This document shows positions 1 through 6,329 of a DNA stretch of 7,946 nt, piece after piece. This stretch comes from Thermoplasmata archaeon (GTDB taxonomy: Archaea > Thermoplasmatota > Thermoplasmata > Thermoplasmatales > Thermoplasmataceae): positions 1-7,946 of the forward strand of contig JAJZKL010000031.1 in the NCBI GenBank assembly GCA_021804185.1, written 5' to 3'. Every line of letters begins with the position of its first letter. Position 1 is the stretch's first letter. The position numbers were made by a program, and so were the translations under genes. The notes below the pieces were generated by a model. That model was not told where the DNA came from and searched no databases. It saw nothing but the letters and a program-made list of their open reading frames with translations.

Positions 1-348
1 GAGAAGGGGCTGAGTCTTCAGAATCGAAGCATGAGTCAGGAAGAAGCATTCGAAGCTGCAGAGCACCTTATAAACTTCTTTGGCTACAACGATCGGGTTA
101 TAGACAACATGCTTGAGCCTGAAGACAGGGATGCATTCTACACAATGGAGGATATTGGAGTTCTTCAGACAGAGCGTGAGGAAACAACCCTTTATGATGG
201 CAGAGAATGGAGGATTCATTACTGGATTCTCAACGTAAGTAGAATAATAGACCTGTCAAAGATTAAAACAGTAGAGACGCGAGTTGAGAAGAACGAGGCT
301 TTCCAGATTTATGAGGATATTCCGGACGAATACTGGAAGATGAATTAG
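1..348 (+). CDS. DUF6015-like small archaeal protein, probably 5'-partial
   Basis: This is a short acidic protein of unknown function. It resembles the DUF6015 family that I associate with Thermoplasmata; that assignment is from memory, not a search. The recognisable core is an N-terminal helix with INFFGYNDRVIDNMLEPED, then a segment rich in charged residues (MEDIGVLQTEREETTLYDG, REWRIHYW) that could form a strand-turn-strand unit like the wing of a winged helix; that fold is a guess. The first ATG is at 31, but the frame is open to the left edge (ten more codons, reading EKGLSLQNRS) and there is no Shine-Dalgarno close to that ATG, so the true start is probably outside the window. With ATG 31 it would be 105 residues. 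It ends at a TAG (346-348), eight bases before the ABCE1 start, and the TAG lies inside that gene's ribosome binding site, so co-transcription and translational coupling with ABCE1 are likely. No catalytic motif, membrane segment or metal site is visible. Confidence 0.72.
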   Translation, partial: EKGLSLQNRSMSQEEAFEAAEHLINFFGYNDRVIDNMLEPEDRDAFYTMEDIGVLQTEREETTLYDGREWRIHYWILNVSRIIDLSKIKTVETRVEKNEAFQIYEDIPDEYWKMN

Positions 349-351
349 GTG
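347..351 (+). promoter_or_regulatory. Shine-Dalgarno of ABCE1, overlapping the upstream stop codon
   Basis: AGGTG matches part of the archaeal anti-Shine-Dalgarno complement (AGGAGGTGAT) and ends five bases before the TTG at 357. Its first two bases are the last two of the TAG of the preceding gene. This decides the unusual TTG start and suggests that ribosomes finishing the small upstream gene reinitiate on ABCE1. Confidence 0.65.
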
Positions 352-356
352 TTGCC

Positions 357-2129
357 TTGCATATTGCGATTCTCGACCGTGAAAAATGCCATCCAAAGAA
401 ATGTAACCATGAGTGCCAGTATTTTTGCCCACCAGTAAGAAGCGGTACTCCCACCATTGAGTTTCCTGACGAGGCTTCACGACCTGTAATAAACGAACCG
501 CTTTGCATCGGTTGCGGAATATGTGTCCACAGATGCCCGTTTGGTGCCATAAAGATTGTTACAGTCCCTGACGAACTTGATCATGATTTAACGCACCAAT
601 ACTCCCTGAACTCATTCAGACTCTATTCCCTCCCAGTCCTGAACCAGGGGAAGGTTACTGCCGTGCTTGGACAGAACGGCATGGGAAAGACTACCACCAT
701 GAAGATCATGGCCGGGCTGCTTACTCCGAATTTTGGGAATTACGACAACCCTGCCGAAAAGGAAGCTGTTGTGAAACGCTTTGCGAATTCCATAATGGGA
801 GATTACTTCAGAGGGCTATATGACGGAACGAAGAAAACTGTACTGAAGGATCAGAACATTGACATGATACCTAGGGTTGTTGAAGGGACTATTGGTGAAG
901 CACTAAAGAAGCGTGATCCACAGGGAATGCTTGACGAAATATCAGCCGAAATGGGGCTGGAGAACTCTCTCAGTAAGGAAGTTAAAAGCTGTTCCGGAGG
1001 AGAACTGCAAAGGTTTGCCGTTGCGGCCACCCTTCTCAGAGATGCTGATGTATATCTCTTTGACGAGATGTCGTCTTATCTGGATGTCTCTGAAAGAATA
1101 AGAATTTCGAAGATAATACAGAATCTTGCAAAAAGAAAGACTGTCATGGTTGTTGAGCATGATCTGGCACTCATGGACTGGATGGCTGACAGCGTTCATA
1201 TCGTCTATGGCCAAACCGGAACTTATGGAATCATAAGTGAACAGAGAACCAGCAATAAAGCAATCAATTCCTTCCTGGAAGGATACTTGAGGGAGGAAAA
1301 TGTGAGAATTAGATCCTACTCAATAGATTTCCAGCAGAAATCTGACAGGAGAACCTCCACGGGAATAGAGGTTGCCTCATGGTCTGAAATGGCTATCTCA
1401 CTCGGAGATTTCAATCTAAAGTTAAATCAGGGACTCATTAGAAGCGGCGAAGTTATTGGAGTTCTGGGAAGGAACGCGCTGGGTAAATCCACATTTGCAA
1501 AGATACTGGCCGGGGTTGTTTCGCCAGATTCAGGAACTCTTTCCAGAACATTGAAGATTTCGTACAAGCCGCAGTACATATCTACTGACTACGATGGCAC
1601 GGTATCAACACTGCTAATGCAGGCGTTGGGGGAGAATATGCAGAACACCATGGTAAAGAATGAAATTATCCATCCCCTGGAAATTGAGGAACTTTACGAT
1701 CTTAATGTCCAGGATCTATCCGGGGGTGAACTTCAGAGAGTGTCTGTAGCCATGACTCTTTCGCAGGATGCTGACCTTTTCATACTTGACGAACCTTCTG
1801 CACACCTTGACAGTGCATACAGGATGTCCACAGCAAGAATCATAAAAAGAGTTATGGAGAACAACAGGAAAAGCGCATTTGTAATAGATCATGATGTGTA
1901 TTTCATAGATCTGATCTCGGATGCCCTCATAGTGTTCGACGGCGAACCGGGTGTATCGGGAATATCCTACGGACCTCTTTCAATGAAGGACGGGATGAAT
2001 CTCTTCCTTAAGGGAGCCGGAGTGACGTTCAGAAGGGATGCCCTTACAAAAAGGCCGAGAATAAACAAATCCGACAGCAGACTTGACAAGACCCAGAGAG
2101 AGAGCGGAAACTACTATTATTCTGAATGA
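357..2129 (+). CDS. abce1: ABCE1/Rli1 ribosome-recycling ATPase
   Basis: This soluble iron-sulfur twin-ATPase, with Pelota or aRF1 bound, splits ribosomes into subunits after termination or stalling. It has 590 residues, the normal family length. Seen: N-terminal double 4Fe-4S domain with all eight cysteines (11, 16, 20, 24 and 50, 53, 56, 60); NBD1 with Walker A GQNGMGKTT (105-113), Q-loop Gln166, signature CSGGELQRF (212-220), Walker B plus D-loop LFDEMSSYLD (234-243) and switch His268; NBD2 with Walker A GRNALGKSTF (371-380), Q-loop Gln406, signature LSGGELQRV (454-462), Walker B LFILDEPSAHLD (474-485) and His512; and the typical C-terminal tail ending in NYYYSE. The TTG start at 357 fits both the Shine-Dalgarno and the family N-terminus (MxIAIxDxxKC). 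Oddities: signature 1 has Cys for the usual Leu, Walker B1 has Met for the usual Pro after DE, and Walker A2 has NAL where NGI is usual. It lies between a DUF6015-like gene and tgtA, probably as one operon. Identification is near certain. Confidence 0.97.
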   Translation: MHIAILDREKCHPKKCNHECQYFCPPVRSGTPTIEFPDEASRPVINEPLCIGCGICVHRCPFGAIKIVTVPDELDHDLTHQYSLNSFRLYSLPVLNQGKVTAVLGQNGMGKTTTMKIMAGLLTPNFGNYDNPAEKEAVVKRFANSIMGDYFRGLYDGTKKTVLKDQNIDMIPRVVEGTIGEALKKRDPQGMLDEISAEMGLENSLSKEVKSCSGGELQRFAVAATLLRDADVYLFDEMSSYLDVSERIRISKIIQNLAKRKTVMVVEHDLALMDWMADSVHIVYGQTGTYGIISEQRTSNKAINSFLEGYLREENVRIRSYSIDFQQKSDRRTSTGIEVASWSEMAISLGDFNLKLNQGLIRSGEVIGVLGRNALGKSTFAKILAGVVSPDSGTLSRTLKISYKPQYISTDYDGTVSTLLMQALGENMQNTMVKNEIIHPLEIEELYDLNVQDLSGGELQRVSVAMTLSQDADLFILDEPSAHLDSAYRMSTARIIKRVMENNRKSAFVIDHDVYFIDLISDALIVFDGEPGVSGISYGPLSMKDGMNLFLKGAGVTFRRDALTKRPRINKSDSRLDKTQRESGNYYYSE

Positions 2130-2154
2130 CCTTAACTGAAAGGCACTGATTGAC

Positions 2155-4104
2155 TTGGAAATTATATATAGGGACGGCCTTGCAAGAATCGGGAAATTCG
2201 AAACTCCTCACGGTTCCATCGAGACACCGACAATTCTACCAGTAATTAACCCGAATATACCAACCCTCAGCATTGGTGAAATGGTTGCCCTTGGATCTCA
2301 GGGATTCATCACAAACAGCTACATAATAAGACGAACAGAAAAGCTGAGGGAGAAAGCCGAGAAGAACGGAGTTCATTCACTGATCGGGTATAATGGTCCC
2401 ATAATGACGGACTCCGGGACATTCCAGAGTCATGTGTACTCTGATATTGAATTTTCCAATTCCGAGATAATTAATTTCCAGAGGAAAATAGGAAGTGACA
2501 TCTCAACAATACTCGATATCTTCTCCGAACCTGATTTTTCTTATGAGAAGGCAAAAACGGCAGTGCTGGAAACCCATGCAAGAATGCAGGAGCTACCGAA
2601 AATCGATGATACCATTCTCGCAGGACCCATACAGGGATCAACATACGGAGACCTCAGGAAACTATCCGCGGAACTCATGAGCTCATCACAGGCAGGCTAT
2701 CTTCCGATTGGCGGAGTTGTCCCACTGCTGGAAAACTACAGGTATGACATTCTTGTGGACGTTATAATAAACTCAAAGATTCATGCGGATTTTTCCAAAC
2801 CCATACATCTCTTCGGTGGAGGTCATCCGATGTTTCTCGGAATGGCAGTTCTGCTTGGAGTTGATGTATTCGATTCCGCTTCATACGTGAAATATGCCAG
2901 AAACAACAGGATGCTTTTCCTTGACGGATCCAGGGAGCTTTCGAAGATTTCTTCGCTTCCCAGCTGGAGCGCACTTTATGGGAAAATAAATGTAAACGAA
3001 CTGAAGGAGGCACCGCAGGAAGAGCGAAGCAGGCTGCTGGCATTGCATAATCTGTCTGCCATTTTCACAGAGCTAAACGAGATTAGGGAGAGAATTTTCC
3101 AGCAGAATCTCTGGCAGTACGTTGAGGCAAAAGCCAGAACACACCCGTATCTTTTCAGGGCATACCTCAAAATTCTGGAATATTCCGAGACGCTGGAAAA
3201 GTATGAGGACCTTTCAAAGAAAAGCAGTTTCTTCTATTTTGATCGTTACACTGATCGCAACCCGTTTCTGCTGCGCCTGAAAAGACACACCGAAGCAGTC
3301 ACCGGCAATGATACCGGAAACAGTACTGTGCTTTCGGAAGAACACTGGCATCCGGGAAGGCCTCATTCCGAAAAACTGGTGAATCTGTATGAACATTCCG
3401 GAAGGAATTTCCTGCTTAAATGGCAGAATCAATTGGTCCCAATAGAACTTGAAGATACATATCCTGTCGAGCAAATAATCAGCAGCGGTAAACTCACAAA
3501 TCACTTAGATGGCATAGGTGAAGGACCAGATCTTCAGGATCAGGCAAAATCCTTCACCAGGAAAGATATCAATACTGCTGTTCCTGAATCTGAGTATCCA
3601 GTCAGGTCATATGACCTCGAAAAGGTCAGGAAGATTGCAGATTTCCAGTTCGGGATAGGTACAGGAAAGGTTCTCTTCCCAGAAGGATGCACGGTAACGA
3701 GATCAAGGAGCACAGGCAGGATCAGGGGAATATTCTATGAAGAAAAGCTCATAGCCACCCAGAGAGCACATGACGGATTTTTCACCCTGAGTATTGACGG
3801 TGCAGGAATGCTCCACAAATCCACTACAATGCCGAAACACAGGATTGTGGTCACAAATGACACTGCTGAATTCAATGCAAGGGGATTCAACGTTTTCTTC
3901 AAATTCGTGGTCAGGAATGATCCGGATATCCTTGCCGGGAATGAGGTTCTCGTGGTTGATGAGAATGATACACTTGTGGCAGTGGGCAAGAGCGTAACCT
4001 CCGGTTCCGAAATACACTTCTTTAAGTCGGGAGTGGCCGTGAAAGTCCATCGTGGAGCTCAACAGGGAACGGAGAAACTTGCCGAAACGGACGAAAAGGT
4101 GTAG
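2155..4104 (+). CDS. tgtA: archaeosine tRNA-guanine transglycosylase (ArcTGT), zinc cysteines missing
   Basis: The enzyme exchanges guanine for preQ0 in the tRNA D-arm (position 15), the first tRNA-level step of archaeosine formation. It has 649 residues and is a full-length, unsplit family member. Seen: TIM-barrel catalytic domain (about 1-300) with TDSGTFQ (85-91; Asp86), TILD (Asp121), GPIQG (Gln160), IGGVVP (185-190) and nucleophile Asp240 in FDSASY; a poorly conserved C1 region (about 340-480); a C2 region (about 482-560); and a C-terminal PUA tRNA-binding domain (about 562-635). Against Pyrococcus horikoshii numbering as I remember it (D95, D130, Q169, D249), the offset is a constant nine. 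At the zinc ligands C279, C281, C284 and H307 this protein has Ser270, Ser272, Tyr275 and His298, so the site is gone although catalytic residues remain. The TTG start at 2155 is chosen because MEIIYRDGLARIG matches the family N-terminus; the Shine-Dalgarno is weak. It starts 25 bases after ABCE1. The homologue of Thermoplasma acidophilum is known to modify G13 as well as G15, which may apply here. Confidence 0.95.
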   Translation: MEIIYRDGLARIGKFETPHGSIETPTILPVINPNIPTLSIGEMVALGSQGFITNSYIIRRTEKLREKAEKNGVHSLIGYNGPIMTDSGTFQSHVYSDIEFSNSEIINFQRKIGSDISTILDIFSEPDFSYEKAKTAVLETHARMQELPKIDDTILAGPIQGSTYGDLRKLSAELMSSSQAGYLPIGGVVPLLENYRYDILVDVIINSKIHADFSKPIHLFGGGHPMFLGMAVLLGVDVFDSASYVKYARNNRMLFLDGSRELSKISSLPSWSALYGKINVNELKEAPQEERSRLLALHNLSAIFTELNEIRERIFQQNLWQYVEAKARTHPYLFRAYLKILEYSETLEKYEDLSKKSSFFYFDRYTDRNPFLLRLKRHTEAVTGNDTGNSTVLSEEHWHPGRPHSEKLVNLYEHSGRNFLLKWQNQLVPIELEDTYPVEQIISSGKLTNHLDGIGEGPDLQDQAKSFTRKDINTAVPESEYPVRSYDLEKVRKIADFQFGIGTGKVLFPEGCTVTRSRSTGRIRGIFYEEKLIATQRAHDGFFTLSIDGAGMLHKSTTMPKHRIVVTNDTAEFNARGFNVFFKFVVRNDPDILAGNEVLVVDENDTLVAVGKSVTSGSEIHFFKSGVAVKVHRGAQQGTEKLAETDEKV

Positions 4105-4112
4105 TTTTGCGT

Positions 4113-4997
4113 TCAGGTTGTCCTGACGGATCTCGCCTGAATATACTTATCAATTGAAGTCAGGAACATGGCCATAACCATTATCACTCCTCCGATAATT
4201 ACAGATACACTCAGTACCTCATGGCCTATTATTACTGCGGATATCGCAGCGAAGACTGGTTCAGCAACAAAAATGATCCCGACTGTCGTCGGCTCAACAT
4301 AAATGAGGCCAACTGTGCTTATGTAGAAAGCAAATACGCTTGCAAACACTGCACTGAATATTATGGCGAAGATCACGTAGTTATTCAGCGTCATCATTGT
4401 ACCTGGCATTACCGGTATCGTTACTGCAGAAAGGATCGTGACAGCAGCAATCTGGTAAAAAGTAAATGCATAGGAATCAAGATTCTTGGAATGCTTCGAT
4501 ACGTAAGCAATCTGTACTGCGTAGGCTATTGCGCAGAATAGTGTCAGCGCATCTCCAATTAAGGTGCCGATACTGCCCAGGGCTCCCAGGGACATTACTA
4601 TCAGGCCGCTGAGCGCCATTATTGAAGCTATGGTATCGGCCGTCGATACTCTGGACTTCAGGTACATTATCGATATTATGGGCAAGAATACCACATTAGC
4701 GCCCGTGATTATGCCTGAAGCTGCCGCACTTGTATACTGCAAGCCAACAGTCTGTGTAAAATAACCAGCAAACAGGAGAATCCCCGCGATTAACCCGTGT
4801 TTGATGTTATCTGGAGACCGAAATCCCCTGCCTTTCCTGAGGAATATAGCCATTATGAGAGATGCAAAAAAGAAGCGAAGTGCGAGAAACGGGGCAGGAC
4901 TTATGTACTGGAGCGCTATTTTATTTATCGGAAACGTGACACCCCAGAAAAATGTCACAACAAGCAGAAGCCCCATATATAGAATCTTTCTGTCCAT
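4113..4997 (-). CDS. EamA/DMT-superfamily 10-TM transporter
   Basis: This is an integral membrane protein of 294 residues from ATG 4997. It has ten hydrophobic helices, at roughly 5-27, 34-53, 67-86, 93-113, 121-139, 147-166, 177-197, 207-228, 237-257 and 262-282, forming two EamA repeats (about 6-140 and 148-282). Family marks are FFWGVTFPINK near the N-terminus, APFLALRFFFA at 35-45, and EPVFAAISAVIIGHE at 246-260. Members export or import amino acids, nucleosides, sugars or drugs; nothing here indicates the substrate. An in-frame TTG at 5021 would add eight residues and has an AGGAGG 13 bases upstream, but homology and a TATA-like box 5024-5029 favour the ATG, probably on an almost leaderless mRNA. 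It is downstream of, and co-oriented with, the reductase gene, and convergent with tgtA, whose stop is only eight bases away. Confidence 0.9.
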   Translation of the reverse strand: MDRKILYMGLLLVVTFFWGVTFPINKIALQYISPAPFLALRFFFASLIMAIFLRKGRGFRSPDNIKHGLIAGILLFAGYFTQTVGLQYTSAAASGIITGANVVFLPIISIMYLKSRVSTADTIASIMALSGLIVMSLGALGSIGTLIGDALTLFCAIAYAVQIAYVSKHSKNLDSYAFTFYQIAAVTILSAVTIPVMPGTMMTLNNYVIFAIIFSAVFASVFAFYISTVGLIYVEPTTVGIIFVAEPVFAAISAVIIGHEVLSVSVIIGGVIMVMAMFLTSIDKYIQARSVRTT

Positions 4998-5023
4998 CCG
5001 GCAGAAGGTATACTCCAGCAACG

Positions 5024-5029
5024 TTTAAA
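5024..5029 (-). promoter_or_regulatory. TATA-like box for the EamA transporter
   Basis: TTTAAA on the minus strand, preceded by purine-rich AGGAGGAA (5040-5033) that could act as BRE. Its centre lies about 29 bases before ATG 4997, which would place transcription start within a few bases of the start codon. The AGGAGG could instead be a Shine-Dalgarno for the alternative TTG at 5021, though its 13-base spacing is long. Confidence 0.45.
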
Positions 5030-5040
5030 GAATTCCTCCT

Positions 5041-5053
5041 GATTCCGGGAATC
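5041..5053. repeat. 13-bp palindrome upstream of the transporter promoter
   Basis: GATTCC-G-GGAATC is a perfect six-base inverted repeat around one central base. It sits directly upstream of the putative BRE/TATA of the transporter and just past the stop of the reductase gene. It could be an operator for a dimeric regulator; a short palindrome like this can also occur by chance. Confidence 0.4.
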
Positions 5054-5065
5054 CTGACAGCTTGT

Positions 5066-6196
5066 TCAAACCAGAGCATTCAACAGTATCGAGGGATGCT
5101 TCAGCAAAACAGAAAAAACAAGCTTTGACGGGTAGTCGATGTCTCCGATGCTGTTTATCCTGCCAATAATGTCCGGAGAAGAAAGAACTTTGTAAACTGC
5201 TTTCAGCGATCTGTCGCTAAGCTTCGAGAAAAATTTCTGTATGAGGCCGTCAATAAACAGTTCGCGGCCTATATCCTCCTTCCAGTATTTCTGGTATCGT
5301 GAGAGGAACTCCTGCGTGAAACTGTCGTTTTCAAGGGCTTCGTCTACAGCCCGGAAGGCATGTCTGGCAGAAACTATTCCTGTGTATATTCCTCCACCTG
5401 TCAGTGGTTTCACTATGCCTGCTGCGTCACCGATCAACAGGGACCTGTTTCCGTAAGTCCTTTTCAGATAGGAAATAGGTATTGGGCCGCCTGTTATTCC
5501 TACGACCCTGTCAACTGGAAAATGCTTTTCCAGCGCGCGATAATACTCCCTGGCCCCTGATCCAAGTGTTCCCAGTCCAATTCTTGTTATGTTGCCTGTG
5601 GGCACAGCCCATGCGAAGAAACCCTTCGAATTTTCAGATCCGAGATATACGGAAACGCTATCCTGATCTTCCATCCTTACGGCAGAATCAACCTGATATG
5701 TGGAAACTATTCTTTTCGGCCTCTCCTCGTAGAGATCCTTGCGCACAACACTATTTGCACCGTCCGCACCGATGACAATCCTTGATTTTTCAGTCCTGAT
5801 TTGCCCGTTTTCCCGGTATGTCACTTCTGCGCAGTCTTCGTGGATTTTCACCCCTATGAGTCTGGAATTGACCCGCAAGTCAGTTCCTGCTCCAACCGCC
5901 ATGGCGGATACATCCTTGTCAAATGAATCCCGGTATATGACAATGGTTTCCTCATTCTTCCGGATGTGCATAGGTTCGGAATCGGGGAAATACACATATG
6001 CTCCACTGACCCGATTTGCTATTGATTTGCTCCTGACAAACCGGAAAACCCTTTCAGTGACAACACCTGTGCACTCAACCGGCCTTCCAACCTCCGGATG
6101 ATCTTCCAGATTCAGTACGTCGTATCCTTTCTTCGAGAGTGCATAGCTAAGATAAGATCCCGATGGTCCTGCCCCCGCTACTACAACATCTCTCAC
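5066..6196 (-). CDS. geranylgeranyl reductase family flavoprotein (probable archaeal lipid reductase)
   Basis: This is an FAD-dependent oxidoreductase that probably saturates isoprenoid double bonds of archaeal membrane lipids (digeranylgeranylglycerophospholipid reductase type). It has 376 residues, slightly short for the family. Seen: N-terminal dinucleotide fold with GAGPSG (8-13) and acidic Glu31 ending the second strand; GRPVECTG (37-44) with Cys42; IVIGADGANSVVR (140-152), the DG motif; FAWAVP at 194-199 followed seven residues later by GLG (207-209), matching the family pattern (Y/F)xWxFPx7-8GxG; and IGDAAG (255-260) with Pro264 and GGGI (267-270) for FAD. There is no signal peptide; the C-terminal helical part probably contacts the membrane. 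The GTG start is chosen because the Rossmann motif begins directly after it (MRDVVVAGAG) and a TATA-like box lies about 25 bases upstream. The Cys region reads PVECTG rather than the PVRCxEG I remember for the characterised Thermoplasma enzyme, so this may be a paralogous subgroup with another isoprenoid substrate. Confidence 0.88.
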   Translation of the reverse strand: MRDVVVAGAGPSGSYLSYALSKKGYDVLNLEDHPEVGRPVECTGVVTERVFRFVRSKSIANRVSGAYVYFPDSEPMHIRKNEETIVIYRDSFDKDVSAMAVGAGTDLRVNSRLIGVKIHEDCAEVTYRENGQIRTEKSRIVIGADGANSVVRKDLYEERPKRIVSTYQVDSAVRMEDQDSVSVYLGSENSKGFFAWAVPTGNITRIGLGTLGSGAREYYRALEKHFPVDRVVGITGGPIPISYLKRTYGNRSLLIGDAAGIVKPLTGGGIYTGIVSARHAFRAVDEALENDSFTQEFLSRYQKYWKEDIGRELFIDGLIQKFFSKLSDRSLKAVYKVLSSPDIIGRINSIGDIDYPSKLVFSVLLKHPSILLNALV

Positions 6197-6217
6197 AGGA
6201 AAGCAATGTGAATTCCC

Positions 6218-6223
6218 TTAAAA
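6218..6223 (-). promoter_or_regulatory. TATA-like box for the geranylgeranyl reductase gene
   Basis: TTTTAA on the minus strand, flanked as CTTTTAAGGG, is centred about 24-25 bases before the GTG at 6196. No Shine-Dalgarno precedes that GTG, so a leaderless transcript is the simplest reading. Confidence 0.5.
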
Positions 6224-6302
6224 GTTTTGAGTGACTTATGTCGAAGAATACTGTCATGAGAAAACCCGGCCTTATAGACATTCACTGGAGCGATTGTAAA
6301 AC

Positions 6303-6308
6303 TTTAAA
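6303..6308 (+). promoter_or_regulatory. TATA-like box for the D-2-hydroxyacid dehydrogenase gene
   Basis: TTTAAA is centred about 24-25 bases before the GTG at 6330, the same spacing as for the divergent reductase gene. This spacing favours GTG 6330 over TTG 6324 as the start. No Shine-Dalgarno is seen, so the mRNA is probably leaderless. Confidence 0.55.
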
Positions 6309-6329
6309 CCTATAAACCGATTTTTGCTT

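Larger units (their letters stand above)
6197..6329. promoter_or_regulatory. divergent intergenic promoter region
   Basis: These 133 bases separate the minus-strand reductase from the plus-strand dehydrogenase and hold a TATA-like box for each. They also hold a TAAACC direct repeat (6305-6310 and 6313-6318) overlapping and following the plus-strand TATA box, a further TATA-like CTTATAG near 6271-6277, and a 25-codon reading frame (6238-6315) that I do not accept as a gene. Confidence 0.55.

Noticed and set aside
2163..2170. TATATATA just after the tgtA start as an internal promoter
   Set aside because: It encodes conserved family residues (IIYRDG) and no gene start lies at a suitable distance downstream.
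3703..4062. Open frame of 119 codons on the minus strand opposite the tgtA PUA domain
   Set aside because: The plus strand encodes a typical PUA domain in the required frame; the antisense frame has no ribosome binding site or known motif.
4221..4541. Open frame of 106 codons on the plus strand opposite the transporter
   Set aside because: Its product is Cys/His/Tyr-rich without any family resemblance, while the opposite strand encodes clear EamA helices.
6238..6315. 25-codon reading frame starting at ATG in the divergent intergenic region
   Set aside because: No Shine-Dalgarno or well-placed TATA box, composition like noncoding DNA, and it runs through the TATA box of the dehydrogenase gene.
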